From Perognathus longimembris pacificus (taxonomy: Eukaryota > Chordata > Mammalia > Rodentia > Heteromyidae), in contig NC_063168.1 of the NCBI RefSeq assembly GCF_023159225.1, positions 64,831,398 through 64,895,397 of the forward strand: a stretch of DNA of 64,000 bases, read 5' to 3'. The notes beneath the pieces are model-generated. The model ran no database searches. It had not been told where the DNA came from and saw only the letters and a list, made by a program, of their open reading frames with translations. This document shows positions 23,161 to 34,180 of this stretch, in pieces. Position 1 is the first letter of the stretch; the number at the start of each line of letters is the position of its first letter. Made by a program: the position numbers and the translations under genes.

Positions 23161-25265
23161 AAAGAAGGACTTGTGTAAAGAGAGTGAACTTCCCAGAAAG
23201 AATAAACCATAAATATAAAACTTTGCATGGACACAATATGTATATATATGGTACATGATATATTATATATATATAGTCAAAGAAAAATGTCACTGAAAAG
23301 TAAGACCAAAGTTTGCCAAGAAGGAAGAGTTTAGGTTAGCTAGGACTTCATTCTAAGTGTTAGATGTTACACAATTATTTTTGATGCAGGTGTAGGGTGA
23401 TGGAATAGCAAAGTATATATCACTTTAATCTTGCATATTATTAATGGTAAAAAGCAAGAGTAAAATTTGATAATTATGAAAAATGTCAAATTTAGAGATT
23501 GTGTTTGCTTAAGTATGGAATTGTTGCAAACTTGCACATATCACATCAAAGTCTATATATGTACTTGTATTTATTTTTCTATCTATCTACTTCTTAATTC
23601 CTTTTAACTTTGAATATATTCCTTATTTCAACTAAGTCAAATGTCTGTACCCTGAAGACAGCTGAAGTCTTGTATTCTTGTGGCATGTCGAGATCATATC
23701 AAAAACTTATTTTCTCTACTCTTCGTCATGTCCCTTTCTTTGCCACATAGTGATGAGTGGCAAGGCCTGACAGAAATCCTACAGTTTGGGTGTGAGGTCT
23801 AAAACATCATTTTGTCTGGGTTTCTTCTTTCTCTGGCGAAAATTTTTATTGTTTTGTGATTTTGAATTTTGCATGAAGAATAAACAACTCACAGTTTGAT
23901 AACGTAATGTGACTGGATACAGAATGCTGTTAAAAATGTCAGTCTGCCCCTGTTGCCAAGAGACGTTGACACACCCTGAGCTCATGCACTGATGGACTCC
24001 CTGGGCTGGCTTGGGTGCTTCAGAAACTTCCAGGTCTACACCAGCTTTCCTTTTTCATTTATTTAAATGATATTTAATTCCTTTCTTTCAATATTTTTAA
24101 AGGGCAAAGAAAATTCAACCTCTATATACAGTTCTTCAAACCAACTCTTTCAAGGATTTTATCCCATGCCTTTCTCTGGTTACACCTGTAGCAATAAGTG
24201 TTTACTACTTCTTATAACCTGGTCCTTCTGCTATCATTTTAGCACCAGAATTCTCCAAATCCTTCTTCTCTTCCTTCTTAAACCATGATAGATGTCTGTT
24301 GGTTACAATCAAAAAACCTCAATCCACCTCCAATACAAAAGAGACTATCCACCATGACAGAGGCGGTAATGAAAAGGAACGAGGATTTCCAAAAGCTTCT
24401 GTCTTCACCAATTCAACAAAACACTTGCCAAAACACAAAAGTCCAAACCAGTATTATCATTAATCTTGAAATCAAGGACTAACTCACCCAACACGTCAAA
24501 TAATGTTGATGCAAGAGAAATGATTGGCATTATAACATGATCTGTTCGTACCACTCCCTCTCCACTTCTGGGTCAGCCCAGAAACCAGTAGAAGAACAGG
24601 CAGTGAAGGGAGGGAGAATGAGCTAGAAGATCACAGAAATGTTCCTTCCCCAAACCACAGGACTTAATCGATCTCTTTGACAGTTCCCTGAAAATATTCA
24701 TAGGTAAGAATTGCCATTACTTGATTCAAATCAAGCTTATTGTAAAAATTTTATTCAGAACTTTAACATCTCTACTGTCTAAAACAATAAATGGAGAGAG
24801 GAAAATAAAAACAAAACAAATTAAAGGAAATTATGACGAATTAAATATGTACCAGGGGCCATGGAAATCTTTTCTAGATTTCTGTTACTCTATGAGGCTG
24901 CCTGACTGTGTAGGAATATACACCTATACAGGAAAGGATTTAAATTACCCTCATTTTTCATCTTTTGCTGATCTTGAATCTGCAAAAACAGGAGTTGGAA
25001 GAACTGTAAATTCTTTGTCTGACCAATAAGTACACTGCAATTCACAAACAAAGCACTCCACCTGAAGCGAAGAGATTTTGAAGTCCAAAGTACCAAACTA
25101 TTTAATAAAAATCTATATTCAATCAAAATCAAACCTTAAACTTAGAGACTTTGGTTATGAACATGTGATAAAGAATTAGTTCAGACCAACCAGTAAACAA
25201 ATGAGGAACAAGAAGAACAACGTCCTTCTGTTTCTGAGTCTGATATTTCTAAACCACTCATAAGA
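23161..25265. other. Unannotated DNA, possibly old L1 in part
   Basis: A TA-rich run lies at 23240-23277. The 24060-25130 part has several open frames of 65-102 codons, the longest at 24721-25029 on the plus strand, with no domain I recognise. The A-rich composition would fit a worn L1, but I cannot match it block by block. Confidence 0.4.
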
Positions 25266-25267
25266 AC

Positions 25268-25370
25268 AGGTGAAAGCAGTATTTTTCCTTCTTGACTTAT
25301 TTCACTTAACATAATGCCAACCAAGATCTCTATGTTGAAATAAGATCTACACTTTTGATGGATGAAAGGG
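25268..25370 (-). mobile_element. Old L1 (L1M-like) 3'-UTR fragment
   Basis: 'ttatttcacttaacataatg' followed by 'ctctatgttg' is the reverse complement of the well-known 'cattatgctaagtgaaata' block in the 3' UTR of old mammalian L1 elements. Boundaries are uncertain. Confidence 0.6.
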
Positions 25371-25396
25371 AATAAAGAAAGACAACGCTCAACAAG

Positions 25397-25632
25397 AATA
25401 GTAGCACGGGCTGGGGATATGGCCTAGTGGCGAGAGTGCTTGCCTCTAATACATGAAACCCTGGGTTCGATTCCCCAGCACCACATATGCAGAAAACTGC
25501 CAGAAGTGGCGCTGTGGCTCAAGTGGCAGAGTGCTAGCCTTGAGCAAAAAGAAGCCAGGGACAGGGATCAGGCCCTGAGTCCAAGGCCCAGGACTGGCAA
25601 AAAAAAAAAAAAAAAAAAAAAAATAGTAGCAC
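25397..25632 (+). mobile_element. IDL-Geo dimeric SINE, full length, with target-site duplication
   Basis: The left monomer starts at 25408 ('gggctggggatatggcctag', A box TGGCCTAGTGG; B box 'ggttcgattcc'). The right monomer A-box-like element is 'tggctcaagtgg'. The tail is a poly(A) of about 24 bases. The duplication 'aatagtagcac' is at 25397-25407 and 25622-25632. This is the cleanest copy in the window and a good reference for the others. Confidence 0.96.
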
Positions 25633-25789
25633 ATTTTGGTGGGGATGGGTTCTAGCTTCATAATTGCAATGTTGTAATATTTCAAATCTCTACTTTTAAT
25701 TTAAAAAACCCCACAATATAGGGAACAAAGAGAAAATGGTCCACACTGTGGGGAGAAGCCACTAGAAATTGTCCCAAGGCAAAGCCAAA

Positions 25790-26480
25790 TTAGTAATCAA
25801 ACATTTAAAAAAATACATTACCAGGATATTAAAAAGTAATGGAAGTTTAGAGATGTTTCTTCAGAAAGAGAATATCAGTAATTCAATAAATTGTATTTTT
25901 AGAAAGAATTTACCAGAAATCTTGAGTACAGTAGTCTAATCACTGAAATGGAAATATGATGAGAAAACTTTACAGTAGTCCAAAAACGTAAGGGAAATTT
26001 TTAATAGTAAATTTGAGACTTCAGAAAAAAAAGACCTAGTAAAATTGAACATATATTAACTGATAAACATAATCTCATAAAGAACAAAAATATGAGCAGA
26101 GCCTCAAAATCCTATGCTTTTGCAGCAAATATATCAATATACTGAGAGTGGTAAAACCAGAATGAAAGGAAGAAAGAAGAAATACTGGCAGGGATAAAGT
26201 TTAGGATTAAAACCTCCTAATATTTGAAGAAAACTATTAATCTCCCAAACTAAAGGCTCAAAACTCTTCAAGTACTACCAAAATTGTAAACAAAGTGTGC
26301 TCTCCAGTTGACTGTATGTTAGATTTTTTTTTTATAAAATGGTTTGAAATATTCAAGAGGATTCATCAATATATATCCACCATCTACAGAAAAATAAAAT
26401 TAGTGACTAATAACAGAAAGTAAACTTGGAAATCCACAAATATATGGAAATTAAACAATACACCCAGGATATAAAATCAG
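25790..26480 (+). mobile_element. Degenerate L1-like (L1M/HAL1) internal relic
   Basis: A-rich plus-strand sequence with L1-style blocks: 'tatttgaagaaaactattaa' followed by 'aaaggctcaaaactcttca', and later 'aaatccacaaatatatgg' with 'aaattaaacaatacaccc'. All frames are broken. Assignment rests on remembered L1 patterns. Confidence 0.5.
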
Positions 26481-26489
26481 TGTTAGAAG

Positions 26490-26710
26490 GGCCACTCATT
26501 TACCAATGCCTCATCCTCATCCTACTTCTGGTAGTTTCTGATAATTCTTAGCTTGTGGTAGCCCAACGTTCTTCTCTGTCCAGTGTTCACATGATGTATT
26601 ATCTCAGGGTATATCAAATCTTCTCCTTTCTAATATAAATCTAGTCTCTGGACTTAGGACCCACCTTAAACTCAGGGTAATTTTATCCTCAGATAACTTC
26701 ACTCTAAAAA
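26490..26710 (-). mobile_element. Ancient MaLR/ERVL-type LTR relic
   Basis: The order 'tctggtagtttctgataatt', 'ttagcttgtggtagc', 'gtgttcacatgatgtattat', 'ggacttaggacccacctta' tracks the reverse complement of a common old mammalian LTR. Highly diverged. Confidence 0.5.
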
Positions 26711-26739
26711 TAATATAATTTTATATAAAGTCACACTGT

Positions 26740-26945
26740 TGAATTTACTATTCTATGAATTATATTTTATTATGTTAAATATAAATTGTACACATTTATT
26801 ACTTTATTTTATTCTACATTTTATGTATTATTATTTATTGTTATTATTTTCATATTTTACTTATCACTTTGTTATATGTTATGCATTTATATATTATTAA
26901 ATATTTTATTGTAAACTTTTTATTACTGTATTTTAAGACTACAAA
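26740..26945. repeat. AT-rich low-complexity region
   Basis: Nearly pure A/T, made of ATTATT and TTTATT units, with only scattered C and G. Confidence 0.8.
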
Positions 26946-27304
26946 ATGATTTTTAAAATCAAATGGTTAATAAGCCACATTATGATTTAAAAATCTTCTT
27001 TAATTACCAAAGGCTTAGCAACAAGATTGATTAAATTTTATAATTTCATCATCTCAAACAGAAATTCAACTTGTCAGGCAATGATAAGCAGTACTCGGTA
27101 AAGAACTGAACCAAACAGACTAATCTGTAACAATTACAAAGTACCAGTCCCAAACAATAAGCAATGTAATCATGTTTGAGAGATTAATACATTTTTTCAG
27201 TTTGAAAAAGAAGTAGTCTGTTCTCCATAGCTTGCTAAAGTTATGTTTTATTTCAATTATTATTTAAGTACTATGAGCCAGGCTCTCTGACCAGCAAGTG
27301 TTTG

Positions 27305-27570
27305 TTCATTCTCAGTCTTAGTCTCTTGAGGCTGCTGTAACAAAATATCTTAGGGTGCATAGTTTGCCAACAATGGCAATGCTTTGTGCACTGTTTTGGA
27401 GGCTGGGAAGTACAAGCCTGAAACATGAGACAAGTTCATGTCTGGTAAGAGCTAATTCCATGCACACAGCACCTTCTATGCGTCTTCTTGTGGTTGAAGG
27501 GAGGACTAGGCTAACTCGCAACTCCACACTCATTATAAAGGCCCTGCTTTTTAACATGATCACTGTCAAG
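27305..27570 (-). mobile_element. MaLR-type (MLT1-like) LTR relic
   Basis: 'gaggctgctgtaacaaaata', 'ttggaggctgggaagtacaa', 'tcatgtctggtaagagctaa', 'cagcaccttctatgcg', then 'ggttgaagggagg' and 'cattataaaggccctg' reproduce, in order, the reverse complement of an MLT1 LTR. The frames on both strands here are artefacts of the LTR. Confidence 0.8.
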
Positions 27571-27724
27571 TTAGTTTTCAACATTCATACTGTAAGCTTA
27601 AAACTCCTGGCCTACAAAAGATAGGTTTAATATTCATATTTTGAAATCCCAACGGCTCTTAAATTCCAAACATTTTGAATATTAAGTGAATATTTTCATA
27701 GTATGAAGCTTTGTTTCATGGATA

Positions 27725-27820
27725 ATCAAAACATATAATTATATATGTTATATATATTATATATTTTTATATAATAATTAAAATATTATATCAAATTACC
27801 TTAAGATATATATATGTGTT
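27725..27820. repeat. TA-rich low-complexity run
   Basis: AT-only stretch with TATATA units. Confidence 0.75.
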
Positions 27821-28087
27821 TATGTTGCTTATGAAGCAAATGAATTTTGTGTTTATACATAGATGACTTCCCCTAAGACATCTTATTAGGTATATTTAAA
27901 TATTCCAAAATCTGAAACAAATCTAAAATTCCAAATAATTCTTGTCCCAAGCATTTCAGATAAGTGATACTCAATTGGTGCATACTCATATTAATTGTAT
28001 AGATAAAAAGATTCTGAGATTCTGTGATGCTTAACATCCTCCTAGTCAGACAATTACTAAACGAGTTTCAAATTTACTTGTTTTCTT

Positions 28088-28195
28088 TCTCTTTTTTTTT
28101 TTTGAGAGGTCGAATGCAAAGCCTTTATTAGAGCACCAGCAGTCTGCAGATGGACTCCTGTCTCAAAGATCTGAATCCCCAACCAGAGCCCATAG
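28088..28195 (-). mobile_element. Polyadenylated retrocopy or LTR 3' end
   Basis: Read on the minus strand, 'ctaataaaggctttgcattc' contains AATAAA about 20 bases before a poly(A) tail (the plus-strand T-run at 28093-28103). Upstream is 'gagacaggagtccatctgc', a style seen in ERV LTR R regions. An L1 3' end lies immediately upstream on the same strand. The source RNA is unknown. Confidence 0.5.
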
Positions 28196-28199
28196 CAAG

Positions 28200-28350
28200 C
28201 TTTTATTTTATTTTATTATTTATTGTCAAAGTGATGTACAGAGAGGTTACAGTTTCATATGTTACTTATACAGAATTCAGCTCAATGCATCCTACTCTCT
28301 TATCACCAATGCCCAAGTCACTATCTGATTGAAGAGTAATTAATTTTCCT
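28200..28350 (-). mobile_element. L1 3'-UTR fragment
   Basis: 'ttattgtcaaagtgatgtac' then 'agaggttacagtttcatatg' is the same 3'-end family as at 6450 and 43475. The (TTTTA)n run at 28201-28222 is its tail. Strongly 5'-truncated. Confidence 0.75.
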
Positions 28351-28489
28351 ACAGTAAAACTTCTTCTCTGGTAATACATGGTCCCCTTTTAACATGACAA
28401 ATTTCAGGATCTAATAGTATTATTGAATTGCCATTTGATTATGCTTTTCAGATTTCAATTCACTTGTTAATGCATTTTTATTTGATTCC

Positions 28490-28665
28490 CACAGCAACTC
28501 TGAAACAGAGTTTAATAGAAATGATTATCCTCATTTCATAAATGAAGAAAAGAAAGTTCATACGAAGGTTATTCAGCTAGCCCATGGGTTTAGATTTACT
28601 AGGAAGCTTACTCAATTGGCTCCAAGGCCATGTGTATAATCCCCTGTATTATGTCTACCTAAGTT
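28490..28665 (-). mobile_element. MIR SINE relic
   Basis: 'cccacagcaactctgaaac', 'gattatcctcatttcataaa', 'tgaagaaaagaaag', 'aggttattcagctag' follow the reverse complement of the MIR core region. Its outer parts are worn. Confidence 0.78.
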
Positions 28666-28669
28666 TCTA

Positions 28670-30315
28670 ATGTTTCATTAAGGCTGTGAATAATTCATAC
28701 ACGTAAACTTTATTAAGAATGATTGCTCTACTCTGTCAAATAAAGAAATACTGTGAAGTTTTCTATTTTTATCTCACATAAGTTGTTCAACTTCTCATTG
28801 TCCTAACACATTTCATTGTCCATTATTACAATGCTGCCCTAAATCTCAGGGGAGAGAAATGTTCCTGTCCTTCAGTAACCTCAGGGTAAAAGGCGCTGGA
28901 GGATACATTGCCCAAACAATTAGAAATGGAGACCTAAGGGATGCTGATTGAACACACACTAAAAAGGGGTGACAGACTTAATGTGTTAGAAAAACTGAGA
29001 CAAGAATTGAATTTATTCCGTGCCATTCTCCTCCAGCTCCAAATAGAGTCAAAGCTAAGATGTCAGTATTGGCAATCGTGAAAGAAGGAGGCAGGTGAAC
29101 TGGCATGTAAAATTAGGGAAGAGGAAGAGATTCTTGTAAGCATGAAATTTACAACTCTAAAGGGTTCAATGGAGTCCCTTTGGGCCATTACTACAGGTTC
29201 CACACAAACAGCATTGGCAGGTAGGTGGCTCTCGGCTCAACCTTTTCCTAAGAGGGATGCATATGGAGAAATATAAGCTGATTTAGGAATTGTGTCCCCA
29301 GAGAAAGAATGATGTATGTATGGGAAGCATAGATTCCTGAGATGCAAGTTCATAACAGATGTAATGTTTTTCTTTTCTTTTTTTAAAGCAGGGTTCAAGA
29401 AGTTTCTGAAAGGAATAGCTCTTCACTAAAGGGTGTGAGCTGAGACTTTTGAAATGTTTGCTTGGGAAGATAGGAGACTGAGAAAGGCCTTGTGACCTCA
29501 AGGAGTTTAAGGCTGAGCCTTAAAGATGTCTGGTTGTAAGCCTGGGAGAGTTTCCTCATTATATCATAAAACATCCTTTTGGCTTTACTAATAAAAAATA
29601 ATGAGTTTCCAAATTTTCCTTTTCACTCTGTAAATGCTTAATTGCCTGGAACTGAGCTTAGATTCAAGGCTCCACCTACACGGAGATAAGGTCTTATTTT
29701 CTTCTAATCATTAGAGAAAAAAATATAAAAAAAACAAAAGGTTGCATCATTCTATATACTCATAAACAATCTCAGCCAGTTTAATTATGTTAGCATACTC
29801 TCCTTAAAGTATTGACATCATCTAAACATATATGAATTTGACATATATTTTTGTTAGCTAGTTTTATAATTGTTAAAATTGTTACTGAGAGATTTGTTTT
29901 AAGGTTGTATTTTTCTTTAGTCTACCTAAAAGTCTTGCCCTACATTTCCCAAGCACTTGTATTAATGTGTGGACGGAGTGATCAGATCACATACTCAGTT
30001 ATTTACTTTGAGGGTCAGAGAATCCAGTGAAAAATTAAATTTATATGAAGTACATCAATAAATTAAGCCATAACACATTTAGTCCATTAAGTTTTGCAAA
30101 GCTCTACCTCTCAGGAAAGATTTCAATTTTTGCTAATGCATTCAGGACAGCCAGCACTACACCTCTGAGGGAAAAAGAAATATGTTTGATTTTCATAAGA
30201 CACATCATTAAAAAACTTAGGCTCTTTATGGTCAAAGTTAGACCCTCGATGTTGTATGTTTTTAAACAATTTTTTATCATAATCCTGAAAGTCAAATGGA
30301 ATTAGTCATATGATA
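28670..30315. other. Unannotated single-copy DNA
   Basis: No assignable repeat or gene. Open frames reach 86 codons (30045-30305) without recognisable domains. Confidence 0.5.
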
Positions 30316-30319
30316 TTGT

Positions 30320-30405
30320 CAAGAAAAAGGCTCAGAGAGGGCAAGATAATCCCCTCGGGTTTCTACAGCTAGAAGGTATCTCAGCCGGCATTGATCTCTG
30401 TTGCT
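30320..30405 (-). mobile_element. MIR SINE core fragment
   Basis: 'aaggctcagagagggcaag', 'ctacagctagaaggtatc' and 'cagccggcattgatctc' match, in order, the reverse complement of the MIR core. Confidence 0.75.
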
Positions 30406-30412
30406 GGTCCAT

Positions 30413-30441
30413 GCTAGTATAAAAGCGAGGCTTTTGCTAGC
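30413..30441. promoter_or_regulatory. Inverted repeat containing a TATA-like element
   Basis: GCTAG-TAT-AAAAGC and GCTTTTGCTAGC flank a 3-base loop (gag). The left arm contains 'tataaaag', a canonical TATA-box form. There is no transcript evidence in the sequence, and the downstream patch at 30.9-31.4 kb is CpG-enriched. Function is only a possibility. Confidence 0.3.
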
Positions 30442-30954
30442 AGGATCACATTCTGTGCTTCAATTTCCATCTTATGAGACTTGGAGAGGGAAAAAAAAAT
30501 CTTACTATTTGAGTTTGTGCGTTTCTGGATTTGAGGAGTTTTTTTTTTAACCATATCAAAGCCAAATTCCCAGTGGTGTTATCTCCTTGGCCTTTTCAGG
30601 AAAACAATGAACTGGACATACTCGCCCAGGCTCTTTCTCACACATCTGTATTCTTGCAGTAGAATGAATCATGTTCTTCCTCCTTGTAAACATAAGAAAA
30701 CTCTGCCCTTTCATTTGGACACTACTTCAGAACAAGTGATTTTTTTTCTTCTTTTTTCTTTTTTTTTTTGTGTGTGTGTGTGCCTGGGTTTATGATTTGG
30801 GTCCGGAGAATGAATAAAATTGAGGACTTAGAGGATTTGACTGTTCTTATATCTTAAATGTAAAATGTTCCTAAAGCTAGTGTTCCTGCCTCACAAATGG
30901 TCGTGGAAATGGGCAGCACTGTGATACCAATGCTTAATGTGACCAGACCTTGAA

Positions 30955-31430
30955 CTTTCTGTCTCCGCCTGACTTTCTAACATTTAGCGGCTGGAATACA
31001 AAACGGTCTGCTGCGGCTCTGCCTCCCAGGTGTCGGAAAGAGAAAATGCTGAAGGACTTTCAACTCAGTGGGCTTCACACAAACGATGCCCCAGAGAGAA
31101 AATCTAAGCGGTGCTTCAGGCAGGTGCATGATGTGGTTCAGAAGCAGAAAACATTTGATTCATGAGCAGGAGGCACTAAAATAGAGCTCTGGGAAGAAAA
31201 GAGGGATCAAGCAATGATGAGAGCAATATTGCGCCTGAGTTCCAACATTGGCGGGGCTTCACCTGCACTTGCTTCCCTGTGCTTTAAAGTTCAGAGAAGA
31301 TCAGAGACAGCGGACGAGGAAGCGGGAGCAACGTCAGCATCCTGGCTCCACACATTCTGAGGCTGGAAGGGGTCATGGCTCATAGGAACATGAATTCTGT
31401 GAACCGGAGAAGGACACTTGAGTCACAGGG
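30955..31430. promoter_or_regulatory. CpG-enriched patch, possible promoter, enhancer or small exon
   Basis: About 14 CpG dinucleotides are scattered over 475 bases in a window that otherwise almost lacks them, and GC content is visibly higher. A 59-codon open stretch (to a TGA at about 31163) follows a splice-acceptor-like 'tttctaacatttag' ending at about 30988. The peptide it would encode is not recognised. A lncRNA promoter, an old exon or a decaying GC-rich insert are all possible. Confidence 0.35.
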
Positions 31431-31434
31431 AAAA

Positions 31435-32690
31435 AAAAAAAATCTAGGGTCTTGTGATTAGATCAAACTGCAATAGTGTACACGGAGTTTCTTGGTTCTT
31501 TAAAGAACAGTAAAAATAACTTACCATCTCTTCTCTTTGTCCTTTTCCCTTTCCTGTATGCATGTATGTTATCCACTGTCCATGCATGCATCCAGCCAAC
31601 CATCCATCTTAATTAGCTAGCTAGCCAGTTAGTTGCTTTATTTTACTTGCTTGTTTACTTGTTGTCCATTTGGTTTTAAACAGAGTTGGCCAAATTTTAT
31701 TTTTTTTTAATATCTGGATAGGAAGAAAACTTTTGTGCTAATATTTGACAAATTGATTTGGTTGTGACAAATGATGATACCATTTTCAGGTTTTGGAGGG
31801 GAATTTTCTAGATTTAGAACAATCTTGTTGGTTTGTGTTTGTTTCACATGATATTCTGGTCCTCATGTTTAGGGATAAACCTTCATTTGAATACTCTGTC
31901 TTCAGGCATCATGGAGACTACGAGTTGTAGGCAGGGATCTGAACGTTGTTCAGTGTGGGACTTGTAAGCATGATAGCTGGGTTGTAATAAAGGCATCAAC
32001 CATTTGTGAACACGAAGCTCTCTGGCTACCTCTCAGGGAGTGGCTGCAAATGCAAGAGAGAGTCTATGCAATCATTGCCCTTATGGTGTATTTCTCTTTC
32101 ATTTATTTCACTTTATTTGGTGAAACAATCTGAACTAGTATCATTTCACCCTACTAGTCTGGTACTAAACTTGGAAAAGTTATTTCACAGATTAAAAAGT
32201 TCTCGAGGCAAGTGAAAACATTGGAATTTGTTTAATAGGCATCTTCCAAAGATTTTGCACCAAATAGCTTGTAGTAGTTGCTTGTGATATTGATCTTGTC
32301 AGCTCCTGAGGTGGATGGGTCAAGTCTGGAGATCTCCAAAGCCCCTGGGTTTGTCACCTGTAGCTTCACACAGCCTCATCAAATTACCACAGCTCACTGT
32401 ACAAATGTTAGCATGTTCTGTGTCTACTAAAGTTGTGATGACCTGTGCTAGCTTGTACACTCTCTATTAAGCATGGAAGTCAATCGACTTGCAAGAGAAC
32501 AAGCAGAACAATATAATAAGAACTCTTTTTATTCCGTCAGCATGACTGATCCAAATTTAAAAAAACACACACAGTTTTTCAAAACATTTGTGAAATTCAC
32601 CTGTAGTGTATTTTATGCATGGTAATCAAGAGTAGAAACTATTTTACAAATTTGATCTCCCACAGACCCAAAATATTCTTTTAGATTTAT
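31435..32690. other. Unannotated single-copy DNA
   Basis: No gene or repeat recognised. A GCTAGCTAGCCAG-type short run lies near 31615. Confidence 0.5.
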
Positions 32691-32696
32691 TTCCTT

Positions 32697-32756
32697 TCAT
32701 ATATGCATGTATATATGTACATAATTGTATATGCATATATATGACATATATGTCTC
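32697..32756. repeat. ATATGCATGTA-type degenerate dinucleotide run
   Basis: TA/TG/CA alternating sequence with several short palindromes. Confidence 0.7.
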
Positions 32757-32759
32757 CTT

Positions 32760-33900
32760 TATTTAATTGTTGAGAGTTATACCACTGAGTATATTGGCCT
32801 ATTTTTCTCTTAAAATTTTCATGTACTAGACAATGGAGCTATAAATGTTCATATGCAAGTATCTTGGAAATCGTCAGAGAAACAATTACTACCTGGAAAG
32901 ATAGACTTTTGGGGAGGGATTTAGAAATGTACATGGGTATTTTTACTCATCTTGAACATGGGGGCTGGTACTGACAACTACCTTTATGAGGCTAGGGATG
33001 TCCTAATCACTGGAGCTTTCACTTTGCTAAAACAGTATTCTAGGTTGTGTGCTTGTCAGAGAAGTTGCAGGGTGTAATGGGTTTCACCCTGCATTTCTAA
33101 CTTCCCCTTGCTTGATAATCACCTCAAAACATTTGGGAAGTTAGAAATTCCCTTTCATCTGCAGTTGAACTCTCCTAGATATCGTGGGAAAATAGGCAAG
33201 AGAAAATCAGATGATTGCAAGGCTTGTTCTGCTCACACACAGATATCTGGCCTTTCCCTAATTCCGTAATTATTAATTAACCAATTCAAGGCAGGAAACA
33301 GATCACATACTTTTACCTATCAGCTCACATGTATGTTATGTCATTGAAACCAGCAATGATGGTCACAGCTTGCAGCTTTTAAAGTAACAGATAACTCTAG
33401 GGCTTTCCATCAACAACATAGTGATTCTTGAGTGTCCCCTTTGTAATGGAGGTGACAGTGGGTCAGATAAGAGACAGTGGTATGGGGGTGTCACTCTCAA
33501 AGTCCCCCATCACATCTTCAGCCTATGTGAAACTTTCAAAGAACCATACTCACTGGCTTTTAATGGCTTTATGCTCCCCATGTTGAAATTTGTTTTCATT
33601 GCACTCAGTGAGCCATGACTGAAACACTGGGTCAGGAATTCAGTTTCCTTGTACACAATTTGTATGCTGATCTTCCAGATATTTTGGATCCCTTTATGCC
33701 ATTGGATATGGGAATCCTTGTATACTCATATCTTGCCAACATGGGGAATTTCCAGATAATTACCACTTCTCCTTTTCTTTTCCTGTTATAGTTAATTATC
33801 ATTATTTTCTTCTGTTCTGATCAAAATGAAAGGAAACTGGAGAGCCCCAGTTTGTAGTGGTGGAACAAGTGTCCATGGATATTCTTTGCTTTGCTTTTCT
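32760..33900. other. Unannotated single-copy DNA
   Basis: No assignable feature. Confidence 0.5.
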
Positions 33901-33905
33901 GAAAG

Positions 33906-34180
33906 GTATCTGATTATCAGCTAGGTGCCAGTGGCTTACATTTATAATCGTACCTACTTACTCATGAGGCTGAGATCAGAGAATCATGGTTCAAATCCTA
34001 CCTGGGGAAGAAAAGGCTGTGAGACTTCTATCCCCATTTAAACAACAGAAAATCAGAAGTGGTTCTCTGGCTCACAATGGTAAAGTGTTAGCCTCGAGCC
34101 AAAAAGCTCAGGGATAGCACACATGAAGTTCAAGCCCACGACCAACAATAAGAACAACAAACAAAAGTGTCTGATTATCA
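33906..34180 (+). mobile_element. Dimeric SINE: 7SL/B1-like left half plus Geo-type right half, with target-site duplication
   Basis: The left half has 'gctaggtgccagtggcttac', 'actcatgaggctgagatca' and 'tcatggttcaaatcctacc'. The right half has 'tcagaagtggttctctggct', 'gttagcctcgagccaaaaag' and a B-box-like GTTCAAGCC at 34130-34138. The (CAA)n-type tail ends at about 34166. Flanks 'gtatctgattatca' (33906-33919) and 'gtgtctgattatca' (34167-34180) form the duplication. Confidence 0.92.

Noticed and set aside
24721..25029. 102-codon plus-strand frame
   Set aside because: Sits in A-rich DNA that may be worn L1; no homology I can name.
25408..25490. Functional tRNA-Ala gene
   Set aside because: The sequence is the left monomer of a dimeric SINE with poly(A) and target-site duplication; the pol III boxes are internal promoters of the SINE.
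27318..27624. Paired 88- and 89-codon frames on opposite strands
   Set aside because: Both fall within a MaLR LTR relic.
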